NCBI GenBank assembly: GCA_964531675.1
Contig: CAZHFW010000034.1
Location: 1-40,243, forward strand
DNA: 40,243 nucleotides
Direction of reading: 5' to 3'
Origin: CAZHFW01 sp964531675
GTDB taxonomy: Bacteria; Planctomycetota; Phycisphaerae; Phycisphaerales; UBA1924
In this document: positions 25,117-32,395 of the stretch, piece by piece
Numbering within the stretch: the stretch's first letter is position 1
Layout of the letters: the number at the start of each line of letters is the position of its first letter
Position numbers and translations under genes: made by a program
The notes under the pieces: model-generated
What the model saw: the letters and a program-made list of their open reading frames with translations, nothing else
What the model was told of the DNA's origin: nothing
The model's database searches: none

Positions 25117-25731
25117 ATGACGACCATTACCCGCCCAGATTCACTCCCGTTTGAAATCTCCAAGCCGGTGGGCGAGCTCACCCTTGTCGAAATCGCCGAG
25201 CAACTCGAACAGGTCACCTCCTGGATCGAGGCCCAGCGCGTGCAGGAGCGCGAGGCCCGCCGCGAGTACCAGGAGATCGCGGCCCGCGTCGAAGCGGCCA
25301 TCGCCCAGATCCGCACGTACGCCAAGGACCTGGTCGAGCATCAGCGCCGCAAGATGAACTCGTTCGACGGGCTGCTCGGTACGCGTCCCGAGGCCCCCTC
25401 GGGCGTCTCTCCCAGGGCCAACCCCGCGCGTCCCGGCGGTTCTCCCAAGAACCTCGGCGAAGCGATCGTGTCCCTGTGGACCAGCGGGATGTTCTCCGAT
25501 CCCCTCACCACCGAGGAGATCGCCGATGGACTCCCGGACGTGGGATACGAGTCCAACGCCGCCCCCACTTCGCTCAAGTCGAGCGTCAACCAGTCGCTGG
25601 CCAAGCTCTGTCGGAGCGGACAGGTGATCCGCCTGCGGGCCGACGGCAGCCGCATCCCGGCACGCGACACCAAGAGCCGGGCCCGCAAGTACATCGCTGC
25701 GGCAGTCGCGCCCTCCGAAGACGCCGCCTGA
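25117..25731 (+). CDS. Coiled-coil protein with a C-terminal winged-helix-like domain
   Basis: 204 residues from an ATG preceded by GAGGAG. Residues 20-80 form a long amphipathic, probably coiled-coil helix (TLVEIAEQLEQVTSWIEAQR, EREARREYQEIAARVEAAIA). A Pro/Gly-rich linker (about 88-112) leads to a compact domain, NLGEAIVSLWTSGMF, LTTEEIADGLPDVGY, SLKSSVNQSLAKLCRSGQVI, whose helix-turn-helix and beta-wing pattern suggests a winged helix for DNA or protein contact. The end is basic. No named family is recognised. A TTGACA at 25005-25010 lies upstream but has no -10 at proper spacing. It converges with secA across several palindromes. Confidence 0.75.
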   Translation: MTTITRPDSLPFEISKPVGELTLVEIAEQLEQVTSWIEAQRVQEREARREYQEIAARVEAAIAQIRTYAKDLVEHQRRKMNSFDGLLGTRPEAPSGVSPRANPARPGGSPKNLGEAIVSLWTSGMFSDPLTTEEIADGLPDVGYESNAAPTSLKSSVNQSLAKLCRSGQVIRLRADGSRIPARDTKSRARKYIAAAVAPSEDAA

Positions 25732-25778
25732 TCTCAGGTGCGCCGCGCGTCACCGAAAGACCAAGCGACCTCCACATC

Positions 25779-25792
25779 GATTGACGTCAATC
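25779..25792. repeat. Perfect 14-bp palindrome
   Basis: GATTGACGTCAATC is a perfect palindrome lying 48 bp after the coiled-coil gene stop and 8 bp before the secA terminator hairpin. It resembles an operator or recognition site by symmetry, but it is placed downstream of both neighbouring genes. Confidence 0.5.
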
Positions 25793-25799
25793 AATGAAA

Positions 25800-25827
25800 A
25801 ACACCCGGAACCGCGGTTCCGGGTGTT
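25800..25827 (-). terminator. secA terminator (perfect 28-bp palindrome)
   Basis: Arms AACACCCGGAACCG and its exact complement form a 14-bp stem with no unpaired base in the DNA; the RNA loop would open at the centre. On the minus strand it is followed by a run of five T (TTTTTCATTG), so it is a strong intrinsic terminator for secA. In the plus sense no T-run follows. Confidence 0.85.
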
Positions 25828-25873
25828 CTGGATGGGGTCCCTAATTCCTAGGAATCTGCCCGGGCACCGCTCC

Positions 25874-25906
25874 GGGCCATGCTGCATATGTATGCAGCAA
25901 AGGCCC
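25874..25906. terminator. Second hairpin next to the secA stop
   Basis: TGCTGCATA (25880-25888) pairs with TATGCAGCA (25891-25899) around TG. An outer GGGCC (25874-25878) pairs with GGCCC (25902-25906) across small internal loops. It begins 15 nt after the secA stop. The near-palindrome has a two-base loop, so it may equally form a cruciform or a protein site. Confidence 0.5.
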
Positions 25907-25920
25907 TTCGCGCCCGGTGG

Positions 25921-28900
25921 TCATCCCAGTCCCGGCCCGGTGATCGAACTTCCCACCGGACCATCGCCTCCGCCTTCGGGCGGACGCGCCGCCGGGGCGG
26001 CCCTGGGGACAGGCCTGGGCGCGGGCGGGGGCGCCGCCTGCTCCATGCCCATGCCCGCCATCATGTGCTGGGCGCTGAGCTTGGCCCGGAACACGTAGTC
26101 CGTCACGCGGTCGCGCATGGTCTGCATCATGCCGATGAACATGTGCGAGCCCTCGCGCTTGTACTCGATCCTGGGGTCCTGCTGGCTGAAGGCGCGGAAG
26201 TTGATGCTGTCGCGCAGCTGGTCCATCGCGTAGAGGTGGTCGCGCCAGCAGCTGTCGAAGGTCTCGAGCAGGATGGTCCGCTCGAAGGTCAACAGCTCCG
26301 CGCGGAGCAGGCTCTCGAGCAGGCTTCGGATCGCGTCCTTGCGCTCCTCGCCTTCGAGGAAGCGGACCGAGTCCGGGATCGGGAAGCCGAATCGCTTCTG
26401 GACGTGCTCGTTGAGCGCGTCGTCGGTCGCGCAGGCCTGCGCCTCCTCGACCTCGCGTTCGATGCGGTGGTCATCAAACACCGTGCGTGACGCGGCCAGG
26501 AGCTGCTCACGCACCTTCTGGGGAGGCGTGCTCCGCAGGGTTTCCACGGTCCAGCCCATCGCGTAGCGCTGGTTGGCCCAGGCCACGAGCCTTGCAGCGG
26601 CCTCGCCGGGATTCTGACGCATGAGCATCATGGTCATGTCCATGGCGAATTCGACCGGGTACTCGATCTCGCGCTTGTTGTAGACCTCGCGGATGCGGTC
26701 CATGAGGAGCTTGGCGGGGGTCATGCCCTCGCCATCATCCTCTCCTTCCGCGCCGGGCTCGACGCTCTGGCCCGATCGCGCCGCCGCGATCTCCTGAGGC
26801 GTGACCTCGATGTCGAACTTCTTGCTCACCCACTCGGAGAGCTGGGAGGCGCCGTAGTTCGGATCCAGGTACTCGTCGATCCCCGAGAAGTCGGTCGCTT
26901 CGATCTTCTCCAGCGCGGTGCGGGCGAGCAGCTCCTGCACCTGACGGCGTTCCTCGGCCCCGCCCGCGCGGAGATCCGCGGGGTTGAGCTCGACGCCGAA
27001 CCGGTTGCGGGCCCAGTTGACCAGACCCGCCGAGTCGAAATCGACCGCGACCTCGGAGCCTTCCATGGGCATGTACTCGCCCAGGGTCATCGCGATCATC
27101 TGGCGCGCGTCGTGCTTGGCCTCGTACAGGATGGTCTTGACCATCTCGTCCTTGTCCTTGCCGCGCAGGCGATCGGGCGCGATGGACGCGTCCATGGTGT
27201 TCCGCACCCACTCGCTGACGCGCGTCGCGGGGTACTCGGGATCGAGATACTCGTTGCACGCGTCGCGGATGGAGTCGCGGATGAAGTCCAGGAGCAGGCC
27301 CTTGACGTCGCGGCCTTCCAGCACGCGCTGGCGCAGGCTGTAGAACCGCTGACGCTGGTGCTCCATGACCTCGTCATAGTCCAGGAGCTGCTTGCGGATC
27401 TGGAAGTTTCGCTCTTCGACCTTGCGCTGGGCGCGTTCGACGCTCTTGGAGAGCATCGAGTGCTCGATCGCGTCGCCCTCCTTCATGCCGAGCTGGGCCA
27501 GGACGCGCATGGTCGTCTCGCCCGCGAAGAGCTTCATGAGCTCGTCGTCGAGCGACACGTAGAACCGGCTCGAACCCCGGTCGCCCTGACGGCCCGAACG
27601 CCCGCGGAGCTGGTTGTCGATGCGGCGCGCCTCGTGACGCTCGGTGCCGATCACGTGCAGACCGCCCATGTCCTCCACGCTCTCGAACCAGCGGATGCGG
27701 TGCAGGAGGAACCGGCCGTGCTTGTCCAGCGCCGCCGAGAGGGACTCGGCGTCCATCTTGTCGATGTGCTTGGGATCCTCCCAGGTGTGGTGCATCGCCC
27801 AGTGACGCAGGAGCTGGATCTCGAGCTCCGCAAAAGGCACGTTCTCGAGCTCGCGCTTGTTGGTCTCGAGCACGCTCGGGGCCACCTTGCGGAAGACCGC
27901 CTCGCGGAGTTCGGCGTCGGTGGAGTTCACGGTGACCGTGCGCGGCGCGATCCCGCGGCGGAGCCAGTGCTCCAGGAGCTGCTCGCGCGTGAACTGGCCG
28001 AGCTTGATGTCCGTGCCGCGGCCGGCCATGTTGGTCGCGATCATCACGCTGCCGAGCTGACCCGCCGACTCGATGATCTCCGACTCGCGCGCGATCTTCT
28101 CGGGCTTGGCGTTGAGCACCTCGTGCATCACCGCGTGCTTGGCGGTCAGCATCTTGGAGAGCATTTCGCTCTTCTCGACGCTGGTCGTGCCCACCAGGAT
28201 CGGGCGTCCCACGTCGTGGAACGCCTTGATCTCGTCCACGAGCAGGTTCCACTTGTCCTTGCCCGTGAGGAAGACCAGGTCGTCGTGGTCCCGGCGCCGC
28301 ACCTGGCGGTTGGTCGGGATCGCGACCACGTCGAGCTTGTAGATGTCGTGGAACTCCTGCGCCTCGGTGTCCGCGGTGCCGGTCATGCCCGCCAGGCGCT
28401 TGTACATCTTGAAGAAGTTCTGGATCGTGATGGTCGCGACCGTCTGCGTCTCCTGCTTGATCGGCACCTTCTCCTTGCACTCCACCGCCTGGTGCAGGCC
28501 GTCCGACCACTGACGCCCGATCATGGGACGACCCGTGTTCACGTCGACGATCACCACGCCCAGGGTCTGACGACCCGAGTGCGGATCCTGCGTGGGCATG
28601 ACCACGTAGTCCTTGTCGCGCTCGTACACCGCGTGCGCCCGGAGCGACTGCTCGAGCAGGTGCGGCAGGTCCATGTTCTCATCGACGTAGAACGAGCCGA
28701 TGCCCGCGACGCGCTGCGCCTCGGCCACGCCCTCGTGCGTCAGGTGCGTGCTCTTGCGCTCGGGCTTCACCTCGAAGTACTGGGTGTACTGGCTCCGCTC
28801 GGCCTCGAGCCCGGGGAGCTGGGACTTGGCGGCCTTGAGCCTCTCCTGAAGCTCCGGAACCTTGCTCTTGTCGCGCGCCTGGCGGATGTCGCCTTCCAGG

Positions 28901-29967
28901 CCCTTGATCAGCTTCTTGCACTCCTCCACCTTCTCGTTGGCCTCGTCCCAGGGACGCTGCCTGTCCACCAGGTGACGGGCCAGCTTGTCCGCCAGCTCGT
29001 ACCGCGGGGAGTCCTCGTGGGCCAGACCCGAGATGATCAGGGGCGTGCGGGCCTCGTCGATCAGGATCGAGTCCACCTCGTCGACGATCGCAAAGTGCCG
29101 CTTCTTCTGGACCTGCTCGTCCGCCGACCGCTTCATGTTGTCGCGGAGGTAGTCAAATCCGAACTCGCTGGTCGTGCCGTAGACCACGTCGCACTTGTAC
29201 ATCTCACGCTTGACGTGCTCGGGCTGGGAGTGCTGGGGGTGGATCGCGCCGACGGTCATGCCCAGGGCGCGGAAGAAGGGCGCGGTCCAGTCGCGGTCGC
29301 GCTGCACCAGGTAGTCGTTCACCGTCACGACGTGCACCTTCATGCGCTGGATGGCCGCGAAGTACGTCGCCAGAGGACCGACGATGGTCTTGCCTTCGCC
29401 CGTCTTCATTTCCGCGATCTTGCCCTGCGTCAGCACCATGCCGCCGATGAGCTGCACGTCGAAGGGCCGCGCACGGAACGGCGGGCGGCTCTCGGGATAG
29501 AGCTCTCGGACCGCCTCGTAAAGCTCCGGATCAATGTCCACCTGGAGCCAGCCCGGGATCTCCGCGGTGTGCCCGAGCCATTCCCCAGCCGGGGGCGCCG
29601 GCGGCGTCGCGTCCATCTGCTCCTTGAGCCTGCGGTACACCTCCTGCATGGGCGCGGGAAGCGTCGCCGGGTCAAAGGCGTACTTGGGGTTGAAGATGTT
29701 GCGGATGCCCACCGAACGGTCCATCGCCTCGCGAGCCACCGCGAAGCACTCGACCATCACGTCGTCGGGCTTGGCCCCCTTGTCCAGACGGTCCCGGAGA
29801 AGCACCAGCTGCCCGCGCAGGTCCGCGTCGGTGAGCTTGCGCATCTGAGGCTCGAGCGCCTCGATCTCGCGGACACGCTGGTTGTAACGCTTGACGAACC
29901 GCTCGTTACGCGTGCCGATGATGCGGTTCAGGATCGGGCCAATGATCGGAATATCGTGGGATGACAT
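25921..29967 (-). CDS. secA: Preprotein translocase ATPase SecA, greatly expanded
   Basis: 1348 residues against the usual 830-930. SecA drives Sec-dependent export through SecYEG. Walker A is MKTGEGKT at 187-194 (about 85 residues later than in E. coli), and DEVD at 296-299 is followed by SILIDEARTPLIISG. NBD2 has MAGRGTDIKLG and HVIGTERHEARRIDNQLRGR. Insertions: a charged coiled coil of about 40 residues in NBD1 (near 345-400), about 70 residues after MAGRGTDIK, and over 200 residues in the helical-wing region, where a motif like LSEWVSKKFDIEVTPQEI recurs about five times (917-1203). The C-terminal two-helix finger and IHLR-like part is present (WRDHLYAMDQLRDSINFR). The tail is Pro/Ala-rich and has no CxCxSGK zinc motif. 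Confidence 0.96.
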   Translation of the reverse strand: MSSHDIPIIGPILNRIIGTRNERFVKRYNQRVREIEALEPQMRKLTDADLRGQLVLLRDRLDKGAKPDDVMVECFAVAREAMDRSVGIRNIFNPKYAFDPATLPAPMQEVYRRLKEQMDATPPAPPAGEWLGHTAEIPGWLQVDIDPELYEAVRELYPESRPPFRARPFDVQLIGGMVLTQGKIAEMKTGEGKTIVGPLATYFAAIQRMKVHVVTVNDYLVQRDRDWTAPFFRALGMTVGAIHPQHSQPEHVKREMYKCDVVYGTTSEFGFDYLRDNMKRSADEQVQKKRHFAIVDEVDSILIDEARTPLIISGLAHEDSPRYELADKLARHLVDRQRPWDEANEKVEECKKLIKGLEGDIRQARDKSKVPELQERLKAAKSQLPGLEAERSQYTQYFEVKPERKSTHLTHEGVAEAQRVAGIGSFYVDENMDLPHLLEQSLRAHAVYERDKDYVVMPTQDPHSGRQTLGVVIVDVNTGRPMIGRQWSDGLHQAVECKEKVPIKQETQTVATITIQNFFKMYKRLAGMTGTADTEAQEFHDIYKLDVVAIPTNRQVRRRDHDDLVFLTGKDKWNLLVDEIKAFHDVGRPILVGTTSVEKSEMLSKMLTAKHAVMHEVLNAKPEKIARESEIIESAGQLGSVMIATNMAGRGTDIKLGQFTREQLLEHWLRRGIAPRTVTVNSTDAELREAVFRKVAPSVLETNKRELENVPFAELEIQLLRHWAMHHTWEDPKHIDKMDAESLSAALDKHGRFLLHRIRWFESVEDMGGLHVIGTERHEARRIDNQLRGRSGRQGDRGSSRFYVSLDDELMKLFAGETTMRVLAQLGMKEGDAIEHSMLSKSVERAQRKVEERNFQIRKQLLDYDEVMEHQRQRFYSLRQRVLEGRDVKGLLLDFIRDSIRDACNEYLDPEYPATRVSEWVRNTMDASIAPDRLRGKDKDEMVKTILYEAKHDARQMIAMTLGEYMPMEGSEVAVDFDSAGLVNWARNRFGVELNPADLRAGGAEERRQVQELLARTALEKIEATDFSGIDEYLDPNYGASQLSEWVSKKFDIEVTPQEIAAARSGQSVEPGAEGEDDGEGMTPAKLLMDRIREVYNKREIEYPVEFAMDMTMMLMRQNPGEAAARLVAWANQRYAMGWTVETLRSTPPQKVREQLLAASRTVFDDHRIEREVEEAQACATDDALNEHVQKRFGFPIPDSVRFLEGEERKDAIRSLLESLLRAELLTFERTILLETFDSCWRDHLYAMDQLRDSINFRAFSQQDPRIEYKREGSHMFIGMMQTMRDRVTDYVFRAKLSAQHMMAGMGMEQAAPPPAPRPVPRAAPAARPPEGGGDGPVGSSITGPGLG

Positions 29968-29980
29968 GGATGACTCGCGG

Positions 29981-30004
29981 GGCGCAGCGTTCGAATGCTG
30001 CGCC
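29981..30004 (-). promoter_or_regulatory. Hairpin directly upstream of the secA start
   Basis: GGCGCAGC (29981-29988) and GCTGCGCC (29997-30004) are perfect 8-bp arms around GTTCGAAT. The base of the stem lies 13 nt before the secA ATG, beside a weak ribosome-binding site, so it may modulate secA translation. E. coli controls secA by a leader hairpin and SecM; no SecM-like arrest peptide is seen here. Confidence 0.5.
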
Positions 30005-30159
30005 GGTCAGGCCCGCTCCGCCCGGCCCGCGTTCAAAGCGCGCACGCCGGGCCCGAACCGGGCCGCAATGTGTTTCAGTTGACGTTCGATGAGAAAGCCC
30101 GCAGCGCGAACGCAGCAGGCGGGGCGTCTTGGCGTCCACGCAATGCGCAGACGCCAGAT

Positions 30160-30567
30160 TCAGGCGACGGTCGCGCCCAGCGCCGGCGGCGGCAGGCTCA
30201 GCAGGTCGGCCCGCAAGAGCTCCGGAGCCATCCCGGGGGTGACAAACCTGACCGCCGGTGCGCGATCCACCCGAGCCCCGGTCCGGACCAGCGCCAGAGC
30301 GAGCTGGCCCCGGAAGTCCTGATCGCGGAGGCGACGGGAAACCTGACGCACCGCAACCTGGGCCGGGGCGCGATCGGTCTCGGGCCATGCGACCCGCTCG
30401 ACCGGCCCGCCAGGCAGGGCAGCCTTCAGGAACTCCGCCCCGCCGCCCGGCGTGCTGAACGCCAGCGCGACCAGGATCAGGAGGGTCATCCCCCCCATCG
30501 CGGTGCGCGCAGACGACCGACGGCCGATGGCCAGGTCGTCACGGGTCTGAGCGGATCCGAAGTTCAC
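30160..30567 (-). CDS. Small single-span membrane or exported protein, unknown
   Basis: 135 residues from a GTG at 30567; the ORF is open further upstream, but that part (rich in Gly/Ser) looks non-coding. A hydrophobic span MTLLILVALAFST follows a short basic head (RRSSARTAMGG), so it is an N-terminal anchor or uncleaved signal. The remainder is soluble and amphipathic (EFLKAALPGGPVERVAWPE, VRQVSRRLRDQDFRGQLA, FVTPGMAPELLRADLLSLPP). I do not recognise a family. It lies 192 bp upstream of secA on the same strand and may share its transcript. The start is uncertain, since ATG codons at the span are alternatives. Confidence 0.55.
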   Translation of the reverse strand: MNFGSAQTRDDLAIGRRSSARTAMGGMTLLILVALAFSTPGGGAEFLKAALPGGPVERVAWPETDRAPAQVAVRQVSRRLRDQDFRGQLALALVRTGARVDRAPAVRFVTPGMAPELLRADLLSLPPPALGATVA

Positions 30568-30748
30568 GTCCGGAACAATATCGGCCCGGTCGCCCCGGGG
30601 CGCAAGCCCGACCGACGAATCTCCGAACGGGCCGGACCCGCCGCCCGGAAGTTCTGCCCAACATATAGAGGATGGGCCCGCTCTGGCGCTGATCACGCCT
30701 CGATAAGCGAAAGTTGGACCTTGGGAGCCCCCGCCCGCCGATAGGTCC

Positions 30749-31234
30749 ATGCCGCTGGAGTATCCTCGGTTCGTGGAAGGCCAGACGCCCAACCCGAACC
30801 AGGACCCCCAGGCCGGGCAGGGCCCGCCGTCCGACCCGCCCGCTTCGCCTTCGATTCAGGGGAGCCCGATGCTGTCCACCCGCCGCGCCCTGCCCGTGAC
30901 GCGCGATTCGATCACCCACAAGTTCACGATCGAGCGCCATGAGGGATATCTGACCATCGGTCTCTACCCCGACGGCAGCCCGGGCGAGCTGTTCATCAAG
31001 ATGGCCAAGGAAGGCTCCACCATCTCTGGCATGTGTCAGGCCTTCTGCCGGGCCTTCAGCCTCTCGCTCCAGCACGGCCTGTCGGTCGACGACGCGGTCG
31101 CCCGCTTCAAGGGCATGCGCTTCGAGCCCATGGGCATGACCAGCAACCCGGACATCCCGGAAGCGGCCAGCATCGTGGACTACGTCGCCAAGTACCTCGA
31201 GCTGCACTTCGGCTCGCGCCGCCAGCCCCTCTGA
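30749..31234 (+). CDS. Stand-alone TSCPD-domain protein (NrdJ C-terminal-like)
   Basis: 161 residues. From about residue 45 it matches the C-terminal segment of vitamin B12-dependent (class II) ribonucleotide reductase: HKFTIERHEGYLTIGLYPDG, GELFIKMAKEGSTISGM, LSLQHGLSVDDAVARFKGMR, FEPMGMTSNPDIPEAASI, VDYVAKYL. In NrdJ this domain follows the barrel, and here it is a separate gene with no nrdJ in the window. It may work as a detached subunit or have another role. The first 40 residues are Pro/Gln-rich with coding-like base usage. An internal ATG at 30869 with AGGGGAG four bases before it is a strong alternative start. It converges with the dehydrogenase gene after 15 bp. Confidence 0.85.
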   Translation: MPLEYPRFVEGQTPNPNQDPQAGQGPPSDPPASPSIQGSPMLSTRRALPVTRDSITHKFTIERHEGYLTIGLYPDGSPGELFIKMAKEGSTISGMCQAFCRAFSLSLQHGLSVDDAVARFKGMRFEPMGMTSNPDIPEAASIVDYVAKYLELHFGSRRQPL

Positions 31235-31249
31235 AGCTGGCTGGCCCGC

Positions 31250-32212
31250 TCACACAACCTTGTTGGGCGGCAGCTTTCCCCCAATCACCGCCCGCGCGTT
31301 CTCGCACACCATCCGCGTCATCATCGGGCGTGACCACATCGACGCGCTGCCCACGTGAGGCGTCAGCAGGCAGTTGTCGAGTCCCATCAGCCCGGGATGC
31401 ACGACCGGCTCACGCTCGAACACGTCCAGCCCCGCGCCCCAGATCTTCCCCGCCTTGAGCACCTCCACCAGCGCCGCCTCGTCCACGATCGGCCCCCGCG
31501 CGGTGTTGATGAGGATCGCGGTCGGCTTGAGGAGCGCCAGTCGCTGGGCGTTGATCAGCCCCCGGGTCTCGGGCGTCAGGGGCGTGTGGATGCTCACGAC
31601 GTCCGCCTCGCGGAGGCCTTCCTCGAGCCCAACGTGCTTGGCGCCGAGGGGAGCCATCTCGAAGTCCAGGTGCCGTTGACGCGCGACGTAGGAGACGCGC
31701 ATCCCCCAGCCCATGGACCGCAGGGCGGTCGCGTAGCCGATGCGCCCCGCGCCGACGATGAGCAGGTTCTTGCCGGTGAGGTCCTGACCCAGGAACTCAT
31801 CGGGCCCCAGCGGGCCCGCCTTGGGATACTCAGGGCTGCGCGCGAATCGGTCGGCGATGTTGATCCGCCGGGCCACGCCCAGGATCAGGGCCCAGGCCAG
31901 GTCGGCGGTGCCGTCGGTCACCGCGCCGGGGGTGTTGGTCACCGTGACCCCCGCTGCCTTGCATGCTGCCAGGTCGATGTTGTCCACGCCCACCGCGAAC
32001 TGGCACACCGCCTTGAGCGAAGGCCCCGCCGCGGCCAGGAACTCGGCGTCCACGCGCTCCGAGACCCAGGTCACCGCCACCGTCGCGCCGCGGATGAACT
32101 TCAAAAGCTCCTCACGCGGGAACGCCCTTTGGCCCCCCATGCGGATCTCGGCATCCCCCACCTCCACCGGCGGCGGGACAGAACGGCAGAACGCGACGAT
32201 CGGCTTGCTCAT
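31250..32212 (-). CDS. D-2-hydroxyacid dehydrogenase (glyoxylate/hydroxypyruvate reductase-like)
   Basis: 320 residues of the D-isomer-specific 2-hydroxyacid dehydrogenase family, cytosolic and NAD(P)H-dependent. The substrate half has QFAVGVDNIDLAACKAAGVT and TNTPGAVTDGTADLAWALIL. The Rossmann motif is LLIVGAGRIGYATALRSMGW (GxGxxG), and after the second strand Ala-Arg-Gln-Arg replaces the Asp expected in an NAD-only enzyme, so NADPH is more likely. The catalytic triad is Arg in NTARGPIVDE, Glu in LDVFEREP and His in LLTPHVGSA. Glyoxylate, hydroxypyruvate or D-glycerate is the likely substrate. It is divergent from the EEP gene across an octamer-repeat region. Confidence 0.9.
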   Translation of the reverse strand: MSKPIVAFCRSVPPPVEVGDAEIRMGGQRAFPREELLKFIRGATVAVTWVSERVDAEFLAAAGPSLKAVCQFAVGVDNIDLAACKAAGVTVTNTPGAVTDGTADLAWALILGVARRINIADRFARSPEYPKAGPLGPDEFLGQDLTGKNLLIVGAGRIGYATALRSMGWGMRVSYVARQRHLDFEMAPLGAKHVGLEEGLREADVVSIHTPLTPETRGLINAQRLALLKPTAILINTARGPIVDEAALVEVLKAGKIWGAGLDVFEREPVVHPGLMGLDNCLLTPHVGSASMWSRPMMTRMVCENARAVIGGKLPPNKVV

Positions 32213-32260
32213 GCCCGAAGCCTAAGGGGCCTGACCGGCGGGAAGGGCCGGGGCGCGAAC

Positions 32261-32395
32261 GGGTGAGGGGGTGAAGGGATGAACGGGTGAATGGTTGAAC
32301 AAATCGCCGAAGTATGCTCCCCCCGCTCCGGTTCATCCCCTCATCCCCTCATCCCCTCATCCCTTCACCCCTTCATCCCCTCACCCGTTCATCCC
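32261..32395. repeat. Inverted arrays of an 8-nt repeat between divergent genes
   Basis: The left arm has TGA at 32264, 32272, 32280, 32288 and 32296, exactly 8 nt apart. The right arm has TCA at 32333, 32341, 32349, 32357, 32365, 32373, 32381 and 32389, again exactly 8 nt apart, with unit TCAYCCCY. The two arms are inverted copies of one another around about 30 nt (32301-32330) and could fold into a long imperfect stem. The right arm ends directly at the ATG of the next gene (32396), so it supplies that gene's 5' leader. The unit RGGGRTGA resembles the AGCGATGA unit at 1101-1132. Confidence 0.85.

Noticed and set aside
27112..29964. 950-codon plus-strand ORF
   Set aside because: It lies wholly antisense to secA. 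High GC and codon bias of secA keep the opposite frame open, and its translation is Leu/His/Arg/Val-rich with no motif.
32261..32395. Possible CRISPR array
   Set aside because: The units are 8 nt with no spacers, and the two arms are in opposite orientation, so it is a simple periodic repeat.
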